Origin: Chamaea fasciata
Taxonomy: Eukaryota; Chordata; Aves; Passeriformes; Sylviidae
DNA length: 64,000 nucleotides
NCBI GenBank assembly: GCA_029207755.1
Contig: JARCOQ010000017.1
Span: 9,250,945-9,314,944 of the forward strand
Reading direction: 5' to 3'
Shown piece by piece: positions 1 to 13,832 of this stretch. Both the position numbers and the translations under genes were made by a program. The notes below the pieces were generated by a model that saw nothing but the letters and a program-made list of their open reading frames with translations, was not told the origin of the DNA and ran no database searches. How positions within the stretch are numbered: position 1 is the stretch's first letter; each line of letters begins with the position of its first letter.

Positions 1-1548
1 GGGCTGGCAGTGGGCTGGAGTCCCCAGGGAAGGGCAGTGAGGATTCCCCTGGAGCACCAGGTGCTGCTCAGCCTGGCACCAGCCAGCCACCGGCAGAGCT
101 GGGATCTCAGGTGCAGGAATTGCAGCTCCTGCTGCTCTCTGTGAACTGCAGTTAACGTGGTCATGGCTCAGCACAGCTCACTCCCTCTCCCAGCTCTGGT
201 GGAGAATGGCTGCACACTGCAACCATCTGTTTCTTTCACTGCAAGTGATTTATAGGGAGGAACTGCTGGAGGGCAGGTGATTTATTGCTTATCAATAACA
301 GTAAACACATGCTGCTTTACAATGACCAGAGTCTCTAATTTATTGCATTCTGTCTGTGAAGGTGTCATTTGTCTTGCGAACAGCTCGTTGTCTGCCAGTA
401 CCTGGAACATTCAACGTCTTTGGTTTCTCTGAACATCCATTTGGATAGCATTTGTTAGCAATCTAATATTGATGCTTTATAGCTTTACTACCTTTTGTCC
501 TTTTAAAAGTTCAATCGATTAAAAACTTGAGAGTATTTTCTGTGCAGTTGCCAGCTTTGAAAATGATGGCAGACTGAATAATTGGCTCTTATTTTGTTGG
601 AACTGGTCTTTGGGTCTGTGCTAGCAGTAGGAAGAAGCCATGCTGAGGATAACGGGGTTAAGGCAGATGCTAGGAATACCTGCATTATATGGGAAAGCTG
701 CTAGTGTGCAACTTTTTTGTAATTTATCATTTTATAGTGTTTCCTGACTTTGCTGTGATCTTCTCAGGTTTATCTTCTTTTTACTTCTGTCTTTTAAGCA
801 GCTTGGTGAAGGTGTCAGATGCAGGCCCTTGCAGTAATCGTTCTGTTCCTCCTTTCTCTCAGCTAAATTACTCAAGTAGTAATTTGTGTTAGTTACTGAG
901 GCACTAGAAAGTGTCTGACTGCTTGGAGAGGAGGAAAAAAAGCTGTATTAGAGTGTGCACGTTTGTAGGTCATTTAAATGGCATCACTGAAAATCAAATA
1001 ATCTTGCGACTTCTATTGAATTATTATGAAACTTAGATTACATTCTTTATTTTATAAGAGAGCAAGTTTCTCTGACCCTTGTGTGATGAATGAAGATTGA
1101 TGGTTCAAAAAGTTTATCTGGATATGTATAGTTTCGTGTAGAAGAATGAAAAAGTTTGGTTAAAGTAGAGCATTTTTCAATAACGTTTTTCGAAGGCTAA
1201 ACCAAACACTTCGAGTGAATCTTCAGGGATTTCTCTGTCCAAATGTTTCTTCCCTTCATCTATCATGAACTCTCTTTTTTCCCAGTGGTGACTGGAATAA
1301 AAATTACTTCTCAGGCACTGATTTTTTCCAATAGTCTTACTTTGAACATAAAGTGAACTTATTTGCTGGGGCATTCATCAGTTTGAGAGATAAAGCCAGA
1401 TCTGCGATGGCTGATTGATATCTCTGTCTAGGCACTATGGAAGTAGGGCAGATTCCTGGTTGGAAAGCAAGAAAACTTGAGATACTTGTCTCTGCTGTCC
1501 TGAATCTAAAATAAAGATTTCTTTCTATGGGAGAGCATTAAGGCTACA

Positions 1549-1569
1549 TTTTTTTTTTTTTTTTTTTTT
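1549..1569. repeat. poly(T) tract, 21 bp
   Basis: Uninterrupted run of 21 T in STK4 intron sequence. No flanking element was recognised. Confidence 0.9.
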
Positions 1570-3514
1570 GGCTGGAGGGAGGGAAACAAACTCGAATAAA
1601 AGGACTGTTTTTCTGACAACAGGAGGCAGTCCAGGATAGACAACCATTGACTTTCAAACCTGAATTGTACCCCCATGGTATCTCCTGTTTATTGAGGAGG
1701 ATCTTGAAGTGTAATACCTAGATGTAGTTTCACTGTGAAGTATGATTTATAAAAAGAGACAGGTTTTCCTGATGTTTTATTCATTGGTTTTAAATGTCAC
1801 CTGTCTTGATTCATAACATTGACATTCCTTGAACGGATTTCCTCTATTTTTTTTTTTCTTCAGCCATCTGCCAAGAATTTTTAAAGCTCTGTTAATTGTT
1901 TATTTCTCTTTAAAGCATTACTGTTCCAGCATATTTAGTATGTTCTTCCCAGCAAATACTTTTAACTTGTGACATCTTTATTAAGGACAAATGGTTCATT
2001 CCGTCACCTTGTAGTCAAACAATCTTTTTAAAAATAAGCCCAGGAGCAGCTTGCTTCTCTCTTTTATTGTTTAAGTAGTCTTGAATCTTCTGTAACATTT
2101 GCATGAGGAAGACACTCTGAACCTCACTGCAAACCTCATTGGGTTCGTGGCTGTGTCAAACCACCAGTGTGATTCACAGCAAGTTCTGCGTACGTAGGTT
2201 TTATAAACCTTTCCAAATTCCCTTTCTAACAACAACAACAAAACTAAACAAAAGAAAAAAAAGAAGAATATACTGCATTTGGTTTTAAAATTCGTTAGCA
2301 ATGTTTAAATTTGAGAAAGGTATTTAAGAGACATGACTCTTGTCTGTGCTGGGGAAGAGAATAGATTCCTGCTCTCTTCCCTTTGGTAACAGGGTCATTG
2401 CTCACCACCTGCTTTCGCTTTGGTGCAAACTGACATTGATTGCAAAGCACTTACTGCCACAACTTGCTGTCAAATTTTCATTTTTTGCTGTATTTTTGTA
2501 TATAGCAGGCCTTCTGTGACATGAGGCTTTTAGATGAAACTTGCAGTGAGTGGGAAGTAAAATGAGTTGCTGTAGTTTGTTGCTTAGGTCATATCCCTTA
2601 ATGGAGACTGAAATAATGCAACCTGAAATCGACTTCATACCAGAGTACTCAGGCTTGTAAATTCAACATCCTGGACTCTCTTGGAGGCCCCTTGCGTGCT
2701 GTAGATTTAATCTGCTGAGACATTGACTGAAAGTTTTGCAGATGAACTAAGTAACTAAAAGAACTTCATCCTGGGTCTCCGATTATTGGATTTGCTCCAC
2801 TGCTGCTGCATGATTAAGGTTGGGCTGCAACAGGCATTTCTGCTTTGGGAGAAAGGGGAGAGGAATGGGTAGTTGAAGGTCTGATGCTGGAAAAATACAC
2901 TCTGACCACACTGAATTCCTTAGAAAACATGTTTGAGCCTTGTTACGCCTTGAGATTTGTTTTCAGGGCTGGATGTGTTCTTGGCACAGCATCTCCCTTA
3001 AAGAAAGAACACTGCTGCTGAAACAAGATCTATTTGAAATGCTTCTGAAATCCTCTTCCAGCTCATCTGTCAGTGCAAATGTTTGTAAAGGGTAATGTAG
3101 CTTAAAAAGACAAGCTTCTCCAGGTTTTTTTCTCATCTGTAGCAGAAAGGGCTCCTTTTGGAGACTCTTTGCATGGAGAGTCTGTTATAGCTGCTCTGGA
3201 TTCCCTCTCGGGGGATGGAGTCTGGACCATCTGGAAAAGCCGGGGCATGAAGCCTCCATCAGGCCTCTGGGAACACTTAGCAGTGGGTAGGGTCTCATCT
3301 GGATAAGTGCCTGACATGATGAGCTGTGAGAGGAGCAAAGTTATCTCAGCTCTGGCTGCTGGACCTGGTGCATTTGACCTTGTGCAGCCTCTTCTTGTAT
3401 TACTTTAAGACCTGCAGGAACACCGAGGTGTTGCTTATTGCCAGCGTAGCTGGTGTGTGTAACCTTTGGGTGTCTGAGATCAGATATTGGGGTGAAATGC
3501 TTCCCTCTGTGGGT

Positions 3515-3692
3515 GCTGTGGGTGCACAGGGTGCCCAGAGAAGCTGTGGCTGCCCCTGGATCCCTGGAAGTGTCCAAGGCCAGGCTGGACAGGGCTTGGA
3601 GCAGCCTGGGACAGTGGAAGGTGTCCCTGCTCATGGCAGGGGTGGCACTGGATGATCTTTAAGGTCCCTTCCAACCCAAACCATTTTATTAT
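3515..3692 (+). mobile_element. CR1 LINE 3' end fragment (sense on +)
   Basis: The segment carries the typical avian CR1 3' end in order: a GTGCCCAGAGAAGCTGTGGC block, a CCTGGAAGTGTCCAAGGCCA block, a GTGTCCCTGCTCATGGCAGG block, and the terminal GATCTTTAAGGTCCCTTCCA block followed by ACCCAAACCATTTTAT. Only the 3' tail is present, as expected for 5'-truncated insertions. It sits in STK4 intron and overlaps no exon. The left boundary is approximate. Confidence 0.9.
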
Positions 3693-5096
3693 CCATAATC
3701 AAAGCTTTGACCTTCAGGAAGAGGGAGAAAGAGCAGCTTAAAGCATATAGACTGATACAGTCTGAAAGGAATATTATTCAGAAATGAAGTGTTTTATTCC
3801 TTCTTGTTTTTGTGTCCTGCCATCATGCAGGATCTTTTTAAATGGATACCCAAGTAATAGTGAACAACTGGGGAAATCTTTCATAGTGAATTGTGCAGGT
3901 TAATTCGAGATGGATTTTGTGGAGATGGTTCACTTGGGGGCTGTCCCAAAAAATATTTGCCTCTTAAACACGTGCCCCTGGTTTTAAAGACAACTGCGTG
4001 AACATGCAGCTGTTCATTTTTCCAGAATGCCCTGGAAATCTCTATAATTTGGTCTTTCCTCAGAAAGCTTGTAGTTCTTTCTCCTGTATTCTTTGCCTTC
4101 AAGTTGCAGCTGTTTCCTCCTTTCCCTGGTGAAACAGGGGAGGCAGAGCAGGGTTGGACCAGGGTTTTGTAATAAGCTTCACTTTTGGGTGGACAATGTG
4201 GGGTCTTCCTGGAAACAAACCCCTTTCAGCAGCTCTTCTGGAGCTGGAACTAAAATGAGAGAGACTAAGACTCAAAAATGTTTGTTGAATGAAGCTTAAT
4301 ACTCTTAAGATAAATTGGCCCAAATTATTTAAAGCTATAATGGCTACTTGCCATGGATGATGTAGTCTTAAGCCTTTGAAACAGAAACTGTGTGTTTTAA
4401 GCCTTCACTGTGCCTTGCAGATTTGACTGTGTGAAGTCTTCAGGTATGTTAATGATGCTTCTTACTCCACATCATTAATAAAGGCTGTGTTCGAGTATTG
4501 ATTTCGTGCTAATTAATTGGTTACCACTTCAGTTACATTAGTGTTTCATACTGAGAAATACTGGATGAATGAATCACTCTGAGTTCAGGTGTTCATACTT
4601 CTTCGTTGTTCTGCTTTGTTCAGGAGAAGTGATCCTGAATGAAGAAATTAATTGTTAATCCTTGTTAATTGTTAAGCAAGTAGAGCACTTAGGAGCAGGG
4701 CAGGGAAGGGTGAAGGGTACCTGGAACTGGAGGGAAGCTCTGTTATGGATACATGTACCCTTCCTAGAGGAACTTGGTTAAACTTTTCAGATTTGTAAAA
4801 AAAAATTGTTTGATTTAAAGGAATCAGCGTTTTCTGACAGATTGCTCTTCCTAAAAAAAGAGAGAAAAACCCTGCATTGGTCAGCTCTGTACTTTATAGC
4901 TGAGTTGTGCAGCTAGCCAGATCCTCATGGCCTAATGACATGATTTATTTTAGCATGTTCAGAGGTATTTTTGTACTCTTACTTAAGAAAATTAAATCAT
5001 AATCACTTAGGGAAGGAAAAAAGCCCTGCTGTTTTTATTTAATCAAACCTCTGGCAAGCAAGTGCTTTTTAAAAGCAAACGGTGCTCCTTTTTTGC

Positions 5097-5098
<2 letters not shown>

Positions 5099-5128
<30 letters not shown>
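5099..5128. repeat. poly(T) tract, 30 bp
   Basis: Uninterrupted run of 30 T within STK4 intron sequence. It is the longest homopolymer in the window and likely length-variable. Confidence 0.9.
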
Positions 5129-5131
<3 letters not shown>

Positions 5132-7425
5132 TGCTTGTCCAGACAGGCTGACCTTTTAGCTTGCTTTGTAATTCAGTTACTGAAAAAAGAATAGCAGTGA
5201 GATAACTTGTCTTTGTGGTTATAGGATTAGTCAGCCACTTTCGAAGTTCCTAAAGGACTTCAAGGTTTGGACTTCTTGAAGTTCAGTGCTCCAGAATAAC
5301 AGTGACATAATTTCTCATTCCCTTTGTTTAGATTAAGTGTGTAGAGGACTTGGGATGATTTTGGAAGTGAATGGAGCTATTCATACTCATAATTGACACT
5401 AAGGCTAAAAAGGGAAATTTAATCTTGGAGTTTAGAAGATTAAAATGAATTGCTCTTTTTTAAAAAAGCTTTATGTGTTAAGTGATCACTCAGCACTTAT
5501 ATCAGTGAGTGGACCTTTGGATGGGTTTTCTTCTTAAAACTTCAGGACAATGCTGAGGGTAGTAACAGCTTGCAGAGGTTCTATGGTTGTGCTGGCTATG
5601 ACACCAGAACTTCCCTGAGCCTGGGAAGGATTAGAGCAGGGATTAGTGAAGTGCAGTTTTGGCTAAGAGCAGCCCAGGGATGCCAGTGCTGTTGATGCAG
5701 GCTGTGGTGTCCCCACAGTTCTGTCTGGGTACAAAGGGGAATGGGATGTTTGCTGTAATCCTCTGAAACTGGGAATTTCCTGATACCTTGCCAAGAGCAA
5801 AGCTGCTCTCTGGTGCTTAAAGGCTTTCGAGGAGCAGGGGAAAACTTCCAAACTGTGGGGAGGGGGGGAAGGCAGAGGTGCCTCTGAGCTGGTGAGGAGC
5901 AGTTTTGTGTCTCTTCCAGAGCGGCCACAGGAATGGGTGGGATTGAGAAAGGTCCTTGCTGAACCAGCAGGATCAAACATTGTGGGTGCAAGTGTAGCCT
6001 GAAATAAGATGCAGAGGAGCAGCAAAGCTGGGGCAGTTCTTGCTGGAGAAGAGCAGTGGCCTCAGCAGCCACTGGTGAGGCTCCAGCAGTGAAGTGAGGA
6101 GCTGATCCTGTGCCTGCTTGGGACAAGCCTTGCTGAGGGAGCAGGGGACCAGGCTGGGGAGAGAGAGAGGTCCTGGCAGTTGTCGTTCCTGCAGAGGCAG
6201 TTTCCAGTTTAGACAGGGTCTTCCCAGTGTGTCTGGCAGGGAGAAGGATGGCACACATGGAAGGACAGTACAGATACCATGGTTTGGTGTCTTGAACCTT
6301 TATTTTAATCAAGCAAGCAGAGCTACATGGAAAATTAACTGGAATCCTTACTGGCATCATAACAATGTGGTGCTTTGCTTTTCATCTGTGCAAGTGAGGT
6401 AGAGCCATCCCAAACACTTCACTGGAGAGGCCCTGGGTCTCCTCTCTCTGAATTCTCTGTTAAGATGCACTTTTCCAGTTCGGCTGGGGATCAAAAGCTG
6501 AGTGTGTGGCAGTGTCCATCTTTTCTTTCACAAAAGTGATGCTGTGATTGCACTTAAATATTTAACTGGCTTAAACTGACTTGACCTCCAGGCCATCCAG
6601 TGATCTCATTGAAAGTGTTGTTTCTTTGTGGAAAACCATCTGCTATTCAGGTGAGGTGGCCTGAGAACAGTCTCCAGGTGTGCACTGATCACAGCTCCTG
6701 GTCTCTTTCTTTGGGCAGTTGTAGCTGCAGTGCTGTTTTGGCTGGTGCTGGATGCTGCAGCCCGTGATATGTTCTGCCAGTACATTGCCTAAATAATTAA
6801 GGTGCGTTAAAAGCAGAGGCTTGTGCTGCTGAGACTTATTTTTCAAATCTTTTGAAAGATTAATATCTGTATTTTTAATCTTGCATGAAATCCCGCGATG
6901 AGTGCATTTCAGCCGCTGCTTTCATAACAGTGAGAAACTTCACTGACATGCTGATGCTAAGAGGGAGGAAAATCAAGATAATTAGTGGTTGTGTAGGCAC
7001 AAGGGCTTGTTTTGATTTACTGCAGCCCCTCTGTAGCATGGCTACTTGACAGACCTGTGAAGTTGCAGGGACCTGATGGATGAGGAAAAATGGTCAGAAA
7101 GGGCCAGTAGGTCCTTGTGTCCTTTGCATTTAAAGTGAATAAATAGTTAATGCCTGCTCATACATTACATCAGGGCTTCCTTGTGCTGGAAACGTAAACG
7201 AGAACAAGGCACTTAATTTTTAGAGCAGTGGTTGAAAGTATGCCAAGTGCTATTGAGGCAGCATTTCAGGAAAAATGCTATGAGAAAAGAATGGCATGCT
7301 ATTCCAGCACTAATTTATATCACCCTCTTCAAGATCTAAAGTCTGGGGCACTGCTTAGTGTGAGAAATTACCTTCTGCATTTAATTTTGGCCAGAGAAAT
7401 TGAGGTCTTTTTTTTTTCTGTTTTT

Positions 7426-7443
7426 AAAAAAAAAAAAAAAAAA
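7426..7443. repeat. poly(A) tract, 18 bp
   Basis: Run of 18 A preceded closely by a T-rich stretch (about 7,408-7,425), so the local sequence is a T-run/A-run pair that could form a hairpin. It lies in STK4 intron. No retrocopy was recognised upstream of it. Confidence 0.85.
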
Positions 7444-10400
7444 GTGCGTAGTACTTTTGAGTAATCTGTGTCCTCAGAGTATATTTGATATGAGCATTTA
7501 ATGGATACCTTGTTTAACCAGTCTTTCAAGTTACAGAAAGCTAATTGCAGGATAATCTCAGCTCTTACTCTCGTCAGAGATCACATTCATGAATCCCTGA
7601 GTTGTGACACCCCTCCCTGGTCTCTGTAGCCCCACTGCACCCCTGGGTGCTGCAGGCTGAGCTCTGCCCCAGGGTGGCTGCTACAAACGGCCACTGCAAG
7701 GGGCATTTGATGGGAGAGCTCCTCCCAAAAATAAAACTCTGTTTGAGGAGGTGATTGAGGAAAAGTTGAGGAGTTGAGGTGGATACACATCAAACTGATC
7801 TGCGGGGTTCTGGAGAAGGAAGTTGTGAGTGTGCCCTTGGTGTTATCAGCAGGGAGGCATCTTGATAGCCTTGGTGATAGCCAAGGTCAAGTGAAGCAGG
7901 AGTTTAATTATACTCTTCTGTGAAGAGCCTCCCTTCCTAAAGGACACCTGAGCATTTAATTGAACTTGTAGGAATTGTTTTATACTCATCTCTGATGTGT
8001 AGCCACTTCTGCTGTCGAGTGTGATAATCAACAACCTCCCCTGAGGGGCTTCCACACAACTGTAGTCCCAGTTGATCGTTCTGGTTTTGTTTTTCCAAAG
8101 TTGACTGTTGCTACTGTATTACTGTGGTGATACTTTTCATTATCTCTAACAGCAAATTCCTATTTGGCATTTAATGTTTAGCACAGCTTGGGTAACTTGG
8201 CTTGGGTAAAACCCCTTCTCAAGCCACGTTTAGAGTTTGCCTGTCTAAATACACACACAAAAAATGATGGGCCTGTGCTCCCTGCTGGTGGGATTGATGA
8301 GTTCCATGGGGGGCTTTGATCACTGGGTATGCAGTCAAGAACTGTTAGATTGCAGCATAAAACTAGGCTTAAAAGGAAGCTATAACAATAAAAGCTGTGC
8401 TAAATAGACAATTAATTTGTTTTTCCTTAGCTCTCATCTAGCTCGTATCTTTTCTACTAAGAATTTATTTCCCTGTGTAGCGTGGGAAGCTGCAATTTTA
8501 TTACTTCTGTATTTTAGTCTTCAAACTCCCACTGCCCCTTATGAAGTGATAATTGCCAAAGCCAGTTTTTTTCTAAAGGCTATATAAAACTTTAAAGTTT
8601 GACATCGAGTTATGTTGAGTAGTAAATGCCACCTGGAATATCTGGGTGAAAGGCAGGCAGAGCGATGGCTGCAGCTGGGTGTTTTCTTTCTGAAAAGCCA
8701 CAGGCTCTTGGTAACAGTGGGAGGATATTCAGAAAATACCCTGAGCATGTGGAAGACAAGTGTTCAAACTCACAAGAACGATGGTAGAGAGATGTGTCTA
8801 GAGGGCTAAGGAAGAAGAGAACAACTTCCTAATTTTATTTGTAGGATTAGTTGTAGTACCAAGACATGAAAATACTCTCCTTCTGAAAAACTCTACAAAT
8901 GCTTTCACCAGGAGGAAAGTATCTTCATCTCACCAGTGTCACACATATTCCAGTTTTGTTCCAGAAGTCAGGGTCCATCTGCACATTTGAAAAGTGATGG
9001 CAGAAAAACTGCATCCTCACCCCAGGGATGGAGGGTTCCTGTTTGGCACAAGCCTCAGGAATTCAAAGACAGTATTTAAAAGCAAAGCCCAGATAGCTTG
9101 AAACTTTGCAGGCATGCAAAGAAGAGGCTTTGTGCTAAATGCAGGGATCAAATTGAGTGTCGGTGTGTCAGTGAGTAAAAAGAAAGCTTCAGGAGGAACA
9201 AGGAACACTTGCCCCAAGATAATATTTCTTGATTCCTGTGCAGTCAGTGAGCTAGAGCTTGGCCAAAACTCTTTGTTGGGGGAGAAGTGTGTGAAAGCTG
9301 CTGGGAAACAGCTTGTTTCTGTTTGATGCTCATAATTCATGCAGCAAGGAGATTTGGCTGGCAGTGGTTTTGCTAGAGGAGCAAATAAGAATGATGGCTG
9401 AAGTGACTCAGGGTTACTGGGTGACCATATTTATGTCAGTAGTGCAGGCTGGTCCGGGCAGTGGTGACCTTGTGCTGCTGCTGAGGCACCAGAGAGTGTG
9501 CAAGTCCCAAACTGGTCAGGCTGCAGACTTTGCTGTAGGCAAAGCAGCGTGTGTGCTCCTCACTGTGAGGGCTGGGGGTACTAAGAGGACTGTGGTAAAT
9601 TATTTGCATTAGCTTCTGCTTCAAAAAGTTTTTACCATTTGGGGTTTTTGTTTGGTTTTCCTGGGGACGGGGCAGAGGCTGAGTTAATTCCCTAGGCTTT
9701 GTGTTTTACAACAGATTTTTTGTTTTACGTGAAACAGAAATCTGGCATGGGCTGTTTAAAAATATCGTGGCAGGGTTTTGGGCTGTGTCCTGCTTAGGAC
9801 AGAACAGCAGAGGTATAAAGTTCAGACCAGGGTGCCCTTGAATACCAAACCTGTGTCTGCAGGGAATTTATATTTATTCTCCTTTTGCTGCTTAGGTTCA
9901 TTTACATTCAGTGGAATATCATGTTGCTGTGACACTCTACCTGACTATAAGAAATGCAAGTGGGGTGGTTTTTTCCCCTGTTTTTAAAATGCTGATTTGA
10001 AAGAACTGCAACTCAGAAGCAGTTTGCAGAGTTGAACATTATTCAGTGGGGTAGTTGTCTGCAGATCTGTCAGAAATGCTGACAAAGGAATGTCATGAAT
10101 AGCTTACAAATCTCCTTGAGGATAAAATTGTTTTTCAAATGATCTGTTCCTGGTTTGTCCATCACTACTGTGTAGGCATGGAAAGGCTGTAGGTTATGTC
10201 CTTCCAAAGGATATAATTATGTATATCCTTCTGAATTATACAGTAGAAATCATCAGCATATTGAAACAAGATGTTGCTGTCAGTGGTGTTTAAAGAAAAC
10301 AAACAGCATCCAACAGCTGTGGGTGTGAGGCTTTCAGATGAACACTTCCACCTCTGACCTTTGTCTTCAGTTGGGGATTTTTACAGAGTTAAGATCGTTC

Positions 10401-13400
10401 TCAAAACCTCAAGTGAAAATGCAACTGTTTATCAAATGGTTAAAAATTAGCTTTCTCAACATAGAAGCTTGCTGGAAGAGTTTCACTGTGCTGCCTCCTC
10501 ACCATTTTGATAGATTTGTTTGGCCAACCTTAGAACAAGTATTTTTTATCCAGCTTTACATTTGAAATGAGATTCCTTCCTTTAAACGTTTGTCTTAGGT
10601 ATTTGATCCGCGTGGACAAAAATAGATAGCTTTTACAGAGACAGTTAGACTTCTTAGAGCAGAGGAATTGCTGAGGAGTGAGGACAGGAATGGGACTGAG
10701 CCCGTGGCTAAAACCAGCTCTAATTGCAGCTGCTCAGCGCTGAGACTTTACCCCGAGCCACCGTCTGTCATGAGATGCTGTCCTTGTCCTTCTTGTCTTA
10801 TTTTGCTCCCGGCGTTTCTCTGAGAGAATAATGTCAGTGTCCCAGGAGTGCAGAAACAGATATACTGGAGTCTAAAACTTCATTTCTGGGAGAAAGCCTG
10901 TCTGTGGCATTGCCTTCCACTGAAATGCCAGGCAGCAAAGTGAAATGGAGGCCGTCACATTTTGAACAGTTTTGTTGGGTTTTTTTTTCCTTCTAAAGAT
11001 GTGTGTGTGAGCGGAAGGACAGGCTGAGTGGTTGCCCAGGCCAGGTGCTATCGCAGCCTGAGGCACAATGGGAGCAGAGGGCTGGGTGTCCCCTGCTCTG
11101 TGTGGCTCTCTTTCCCACTGGGGACCTGTCAGTCTCCCAGTCTGGGCTGAGCCTTCACCTCCTGAGCCTTCCAGCAGTGTTGCCCTTTGGCTTCTCCGCC
11201 TCCTCCAGGAGCAGTGTGGCGTTCACAGACAGTGTGCCATGATTCCAGATGAAAACTCTGCCCGTGCTTCACCCTCACTGACACAGCACTGCACACAGGA
11301 TGTTCCTGTGCTCCCAGAATCCTGGGCCACGTGGACTTGCCTCCCTTCCTTCTCCCACCATCCATCCCCGTTGTGTTTAACCCGTGATCAGGCTCCGTAA
11401 GCAGCCACTCTGCGTCATGCAGGTAACCCACTTCCCAGTTGGTTCATATTAATATAAATCTGTGGGCTTTGCCCACTCCAGACTTAGCTCCAGCATCTTC
11501 CACACTGTTCAGCCATCTGTCCTGACAAACACAGTCCCAGGAGTTGTCAAAGCTGTTGTGTCCCTTGGCAAGCAGCTCTTACACTTTGCAGGAAGGTTCT
11601 GTGTGTCTGTGTCCATGAAGGATGTCCCCTGATGCTCCATCCTGTTCAAGGACAGCAGTAGGGCAGTGTTTTCTTTTTGCCACGTGCTCTGGGAAGCCCA
11701 TCCCTGTACATCTGCTCTGCCAGCTCAGGCACTTTGTTCCTGGCTCTAAGCAGCACCCAAGCACTTGAGGAGGATGGCAGGGAAGGCTCAAAGGGCATCC
11801 CTGGAAGATTGCAGCCCCAGGGCAATTTCTCACATCTAATAGTTGGTTTAAACCTTGAGCAAGGAGTTTTAGATTTGTTCCAGTACTCTCTGTAAGGAGT
11901 CCAGCACTGGGAGAGCTGTAGCTGCTTAGTGTATGTATTCAGTACTTGTATTAATATTTTCTTCTGGTTTGCATTTTTATTTGACTTTTCAATTCCCTAG
12001 ACTGTGAGGAAGTGGAATGTTGAATAATTACCTGCTCCTTAATAAATTAGTGTGAAAAGGCAACCGGTGCCATGCATCAACTTAAACTGCTGCCTGTTAA
12101 AGTTGCATTAATGTGTATAAATAATACATATCTTTGTGGAGGAAGTGCTTTGTCTTTCTAATGAACAGTTGCCTGATTGGAAAGGCTGGAAGACTGTATA
12201 TCCTGGGCAGAAAGGTTGTTTTATATGTGCCTGGATTATTAAAATGGATTTGTGATCTTGAAACAGCAACTAGGAAAGATCTTGGTTAGCAGAATATGCT
12301 AAAGAACTTCAAAAGACATTGTGAGAAATTTGGTAGCAGGTGACTTTGTGATTTAGGGACTGGTATCTCTTCCACCTCAAGAAAAGGCATCAGGAGTTCC
12401 AAATCTTAGTTTTAAGGAGTGATGTAAACTGCCATTAAACATTCATTTGTTGCCTTATAGTAGGCAGCAAACATTTCACTCAGTGTTTCGGTTCAGAAAT
12501 GGCTTGAAGAATAACCATGACAGCTGACTAATTAGCAGCTAAACTAGGACAGCCCCACTTGCATGAAAATAAAGATAAGTCACTTAATTATGACATTTGT
12601 TGAAAGAAAAAAAAAACCTGACAGTTCTTTGTGCACAAGAAAAATCACAAATAATTTTGCATATTCTTAGCATCCACAGCAGGTGCTTACTGATGGCAGG
12701 TGCTGCACAGTCATTTCTGTCCTGCTGGAGTGCCTGTAGAACAGTCTCTCCTGTGGTCACTTGGTCTTGGGTGGGGAAAGGACTGGTGCTTAAGTAAACA
12801 CCTGAAGCATTCCCAGTGTCCATATTTTTAACATTATACTAAAATCCTGTCTGTCCCACCAGTTACAATATTACAGCATTACATAAAGGCTGTAGCTGTG
12901 GACAGTCTAGACTGTCTCAGGCCACACTTGGCATCTGTAATCACAGAGCAAAACTTTCCTGTGCCAGTTCTCAGCAAATTGGCATGGACAAGACAGCCAG
13001 TTAAACAAAGGTCAGGCGGAGAGAGAAGAATTCAGGGGGAGGGAGCTTGTCCAGATGAGCCTGACATCTTCATGTGTACAGGAAAATACAAATTGTACTT
13101 GCATATTTTATCAGTACAAAGCTGACCCAAAGTGACCTGGGGTGTGTTTGTGCTCTGAGATTTCTGGTGTAGCAGAGTCTGAATTCCTCACCATGACTGA
13201 GATTCAGCCTGACTGTACATAATTGTCTTTTTTTCTTCGCATGCGGCTTTTGTTAGTGATATGATTCTCTTCCTGTTCCCTGTGTCCCCCTTTGTCATTT
13301 AGCATGAGGAGGTTTAGTTGCAAGGAAAGGGGAGGAGAACTTTCCTTTCCTTCCCTCTCAGTGCAGCATTTCTGTCCTAAACCTGCAAAACGAAGCATTA

Positions 13401-13673
13401 GAAAAGCAACTCCATGGGGAAGCATTTCACTGGTTGGTTGTATGCTCACACTGCCAGTAACCAGAGCGTGTAATATACCTGTGAAATGAGCAGAAGCGTG
13501 TCCTGAGGCTCACACCACTCTCCCCGAGAGCAGCAGCCTGGAGCAGAGCTCTCAGTGTCTTTCTCTGCCGGAAGATGCGCTGTGGCCGTCAGAGGAGCAG
13601 CAGCATCCCTGCAGGTGTGTGGGTGGTGGCTGCACTGATGCCAGTGTCTGTTCCTCTTTTGTCTCCCTGCCAG

Positions 13674-13832
13674 CTGAAGACTTGGAGCGTGGATGAGCTT
13701 CAGAAGAGGCTCTCTGCCCTGGACCCCATGATGGAGCAGGAGATCGAGGAGATCCGCCAGAAGTACCAGTCCAAGCGGCAGCCCATCCTCGATGCCATCG
13801 AAGCCAAGAAACGGCGGCAGCAGAACTTCTGA
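13674..13832 (+). CDS. STK4: Last coding exon of serine/threonine kinase 4 (MST1), SARAH domain
   Basis: This exon encodes the C-terminal 52 residues of STK4, the Hippo-pathway kinase that phosphorylates LATS and MOB1. It begins LKTWSVDELQKRL, continues with the DPMMEQEIEEI helix and ends in KKRRQQNF before TGA at 13,830-13,832. This is the SARAH coiled coil, which mediates MST homodimers and heterodimers with RASSF and SAV1. The start is set by a pyrimidine-rich tract and CAG acceptor at 13,671-13,673, where homology to vertebrate STK4 begins in phase 0. The open frame continues upstream to 13,575, but that part is intron. Differences from human are conservative (T for S, S-V-D-E for T-V-E-D). 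The kinase domain and linker exons lie left of the window. STK4 is distinguished from STK3 by the close match of the final residues. Confidence 0.97.
   Translation: MKTWSVDELQKRLSALDPMMEQEIEEIRQKYQSKRQPILDAIEAKKRRQQNF

Larger units (their letters stand above)
1..13673 (+). other. STK4 intron upstream of the last coding exon
   Basis: This stretch holds no exon I can recognise. It precedes the acceptor at 13,671-13,673 of the STK4 SARAH exon. The residues that should come just before that exon in STK4 (an acidic DGDYEF-type end of the linker) were not found in any frame, so the whole left end is best read as the last intron and its upstream donor lies outside the window. It is AT-rich, with homopolymer runs and one CR1 fragment. 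Open frames here, including a 254-codon one at 5,596-6,360 (-), have no family resemblance and look like chance. Confidence 0.75.

Noticed and set aside
5596..6360. 254-codon minus-strand frame in the STK4 intron
   Set aside because: No recognisable domain, no splice or poly(A) context, and overlapping frames of similar quality.
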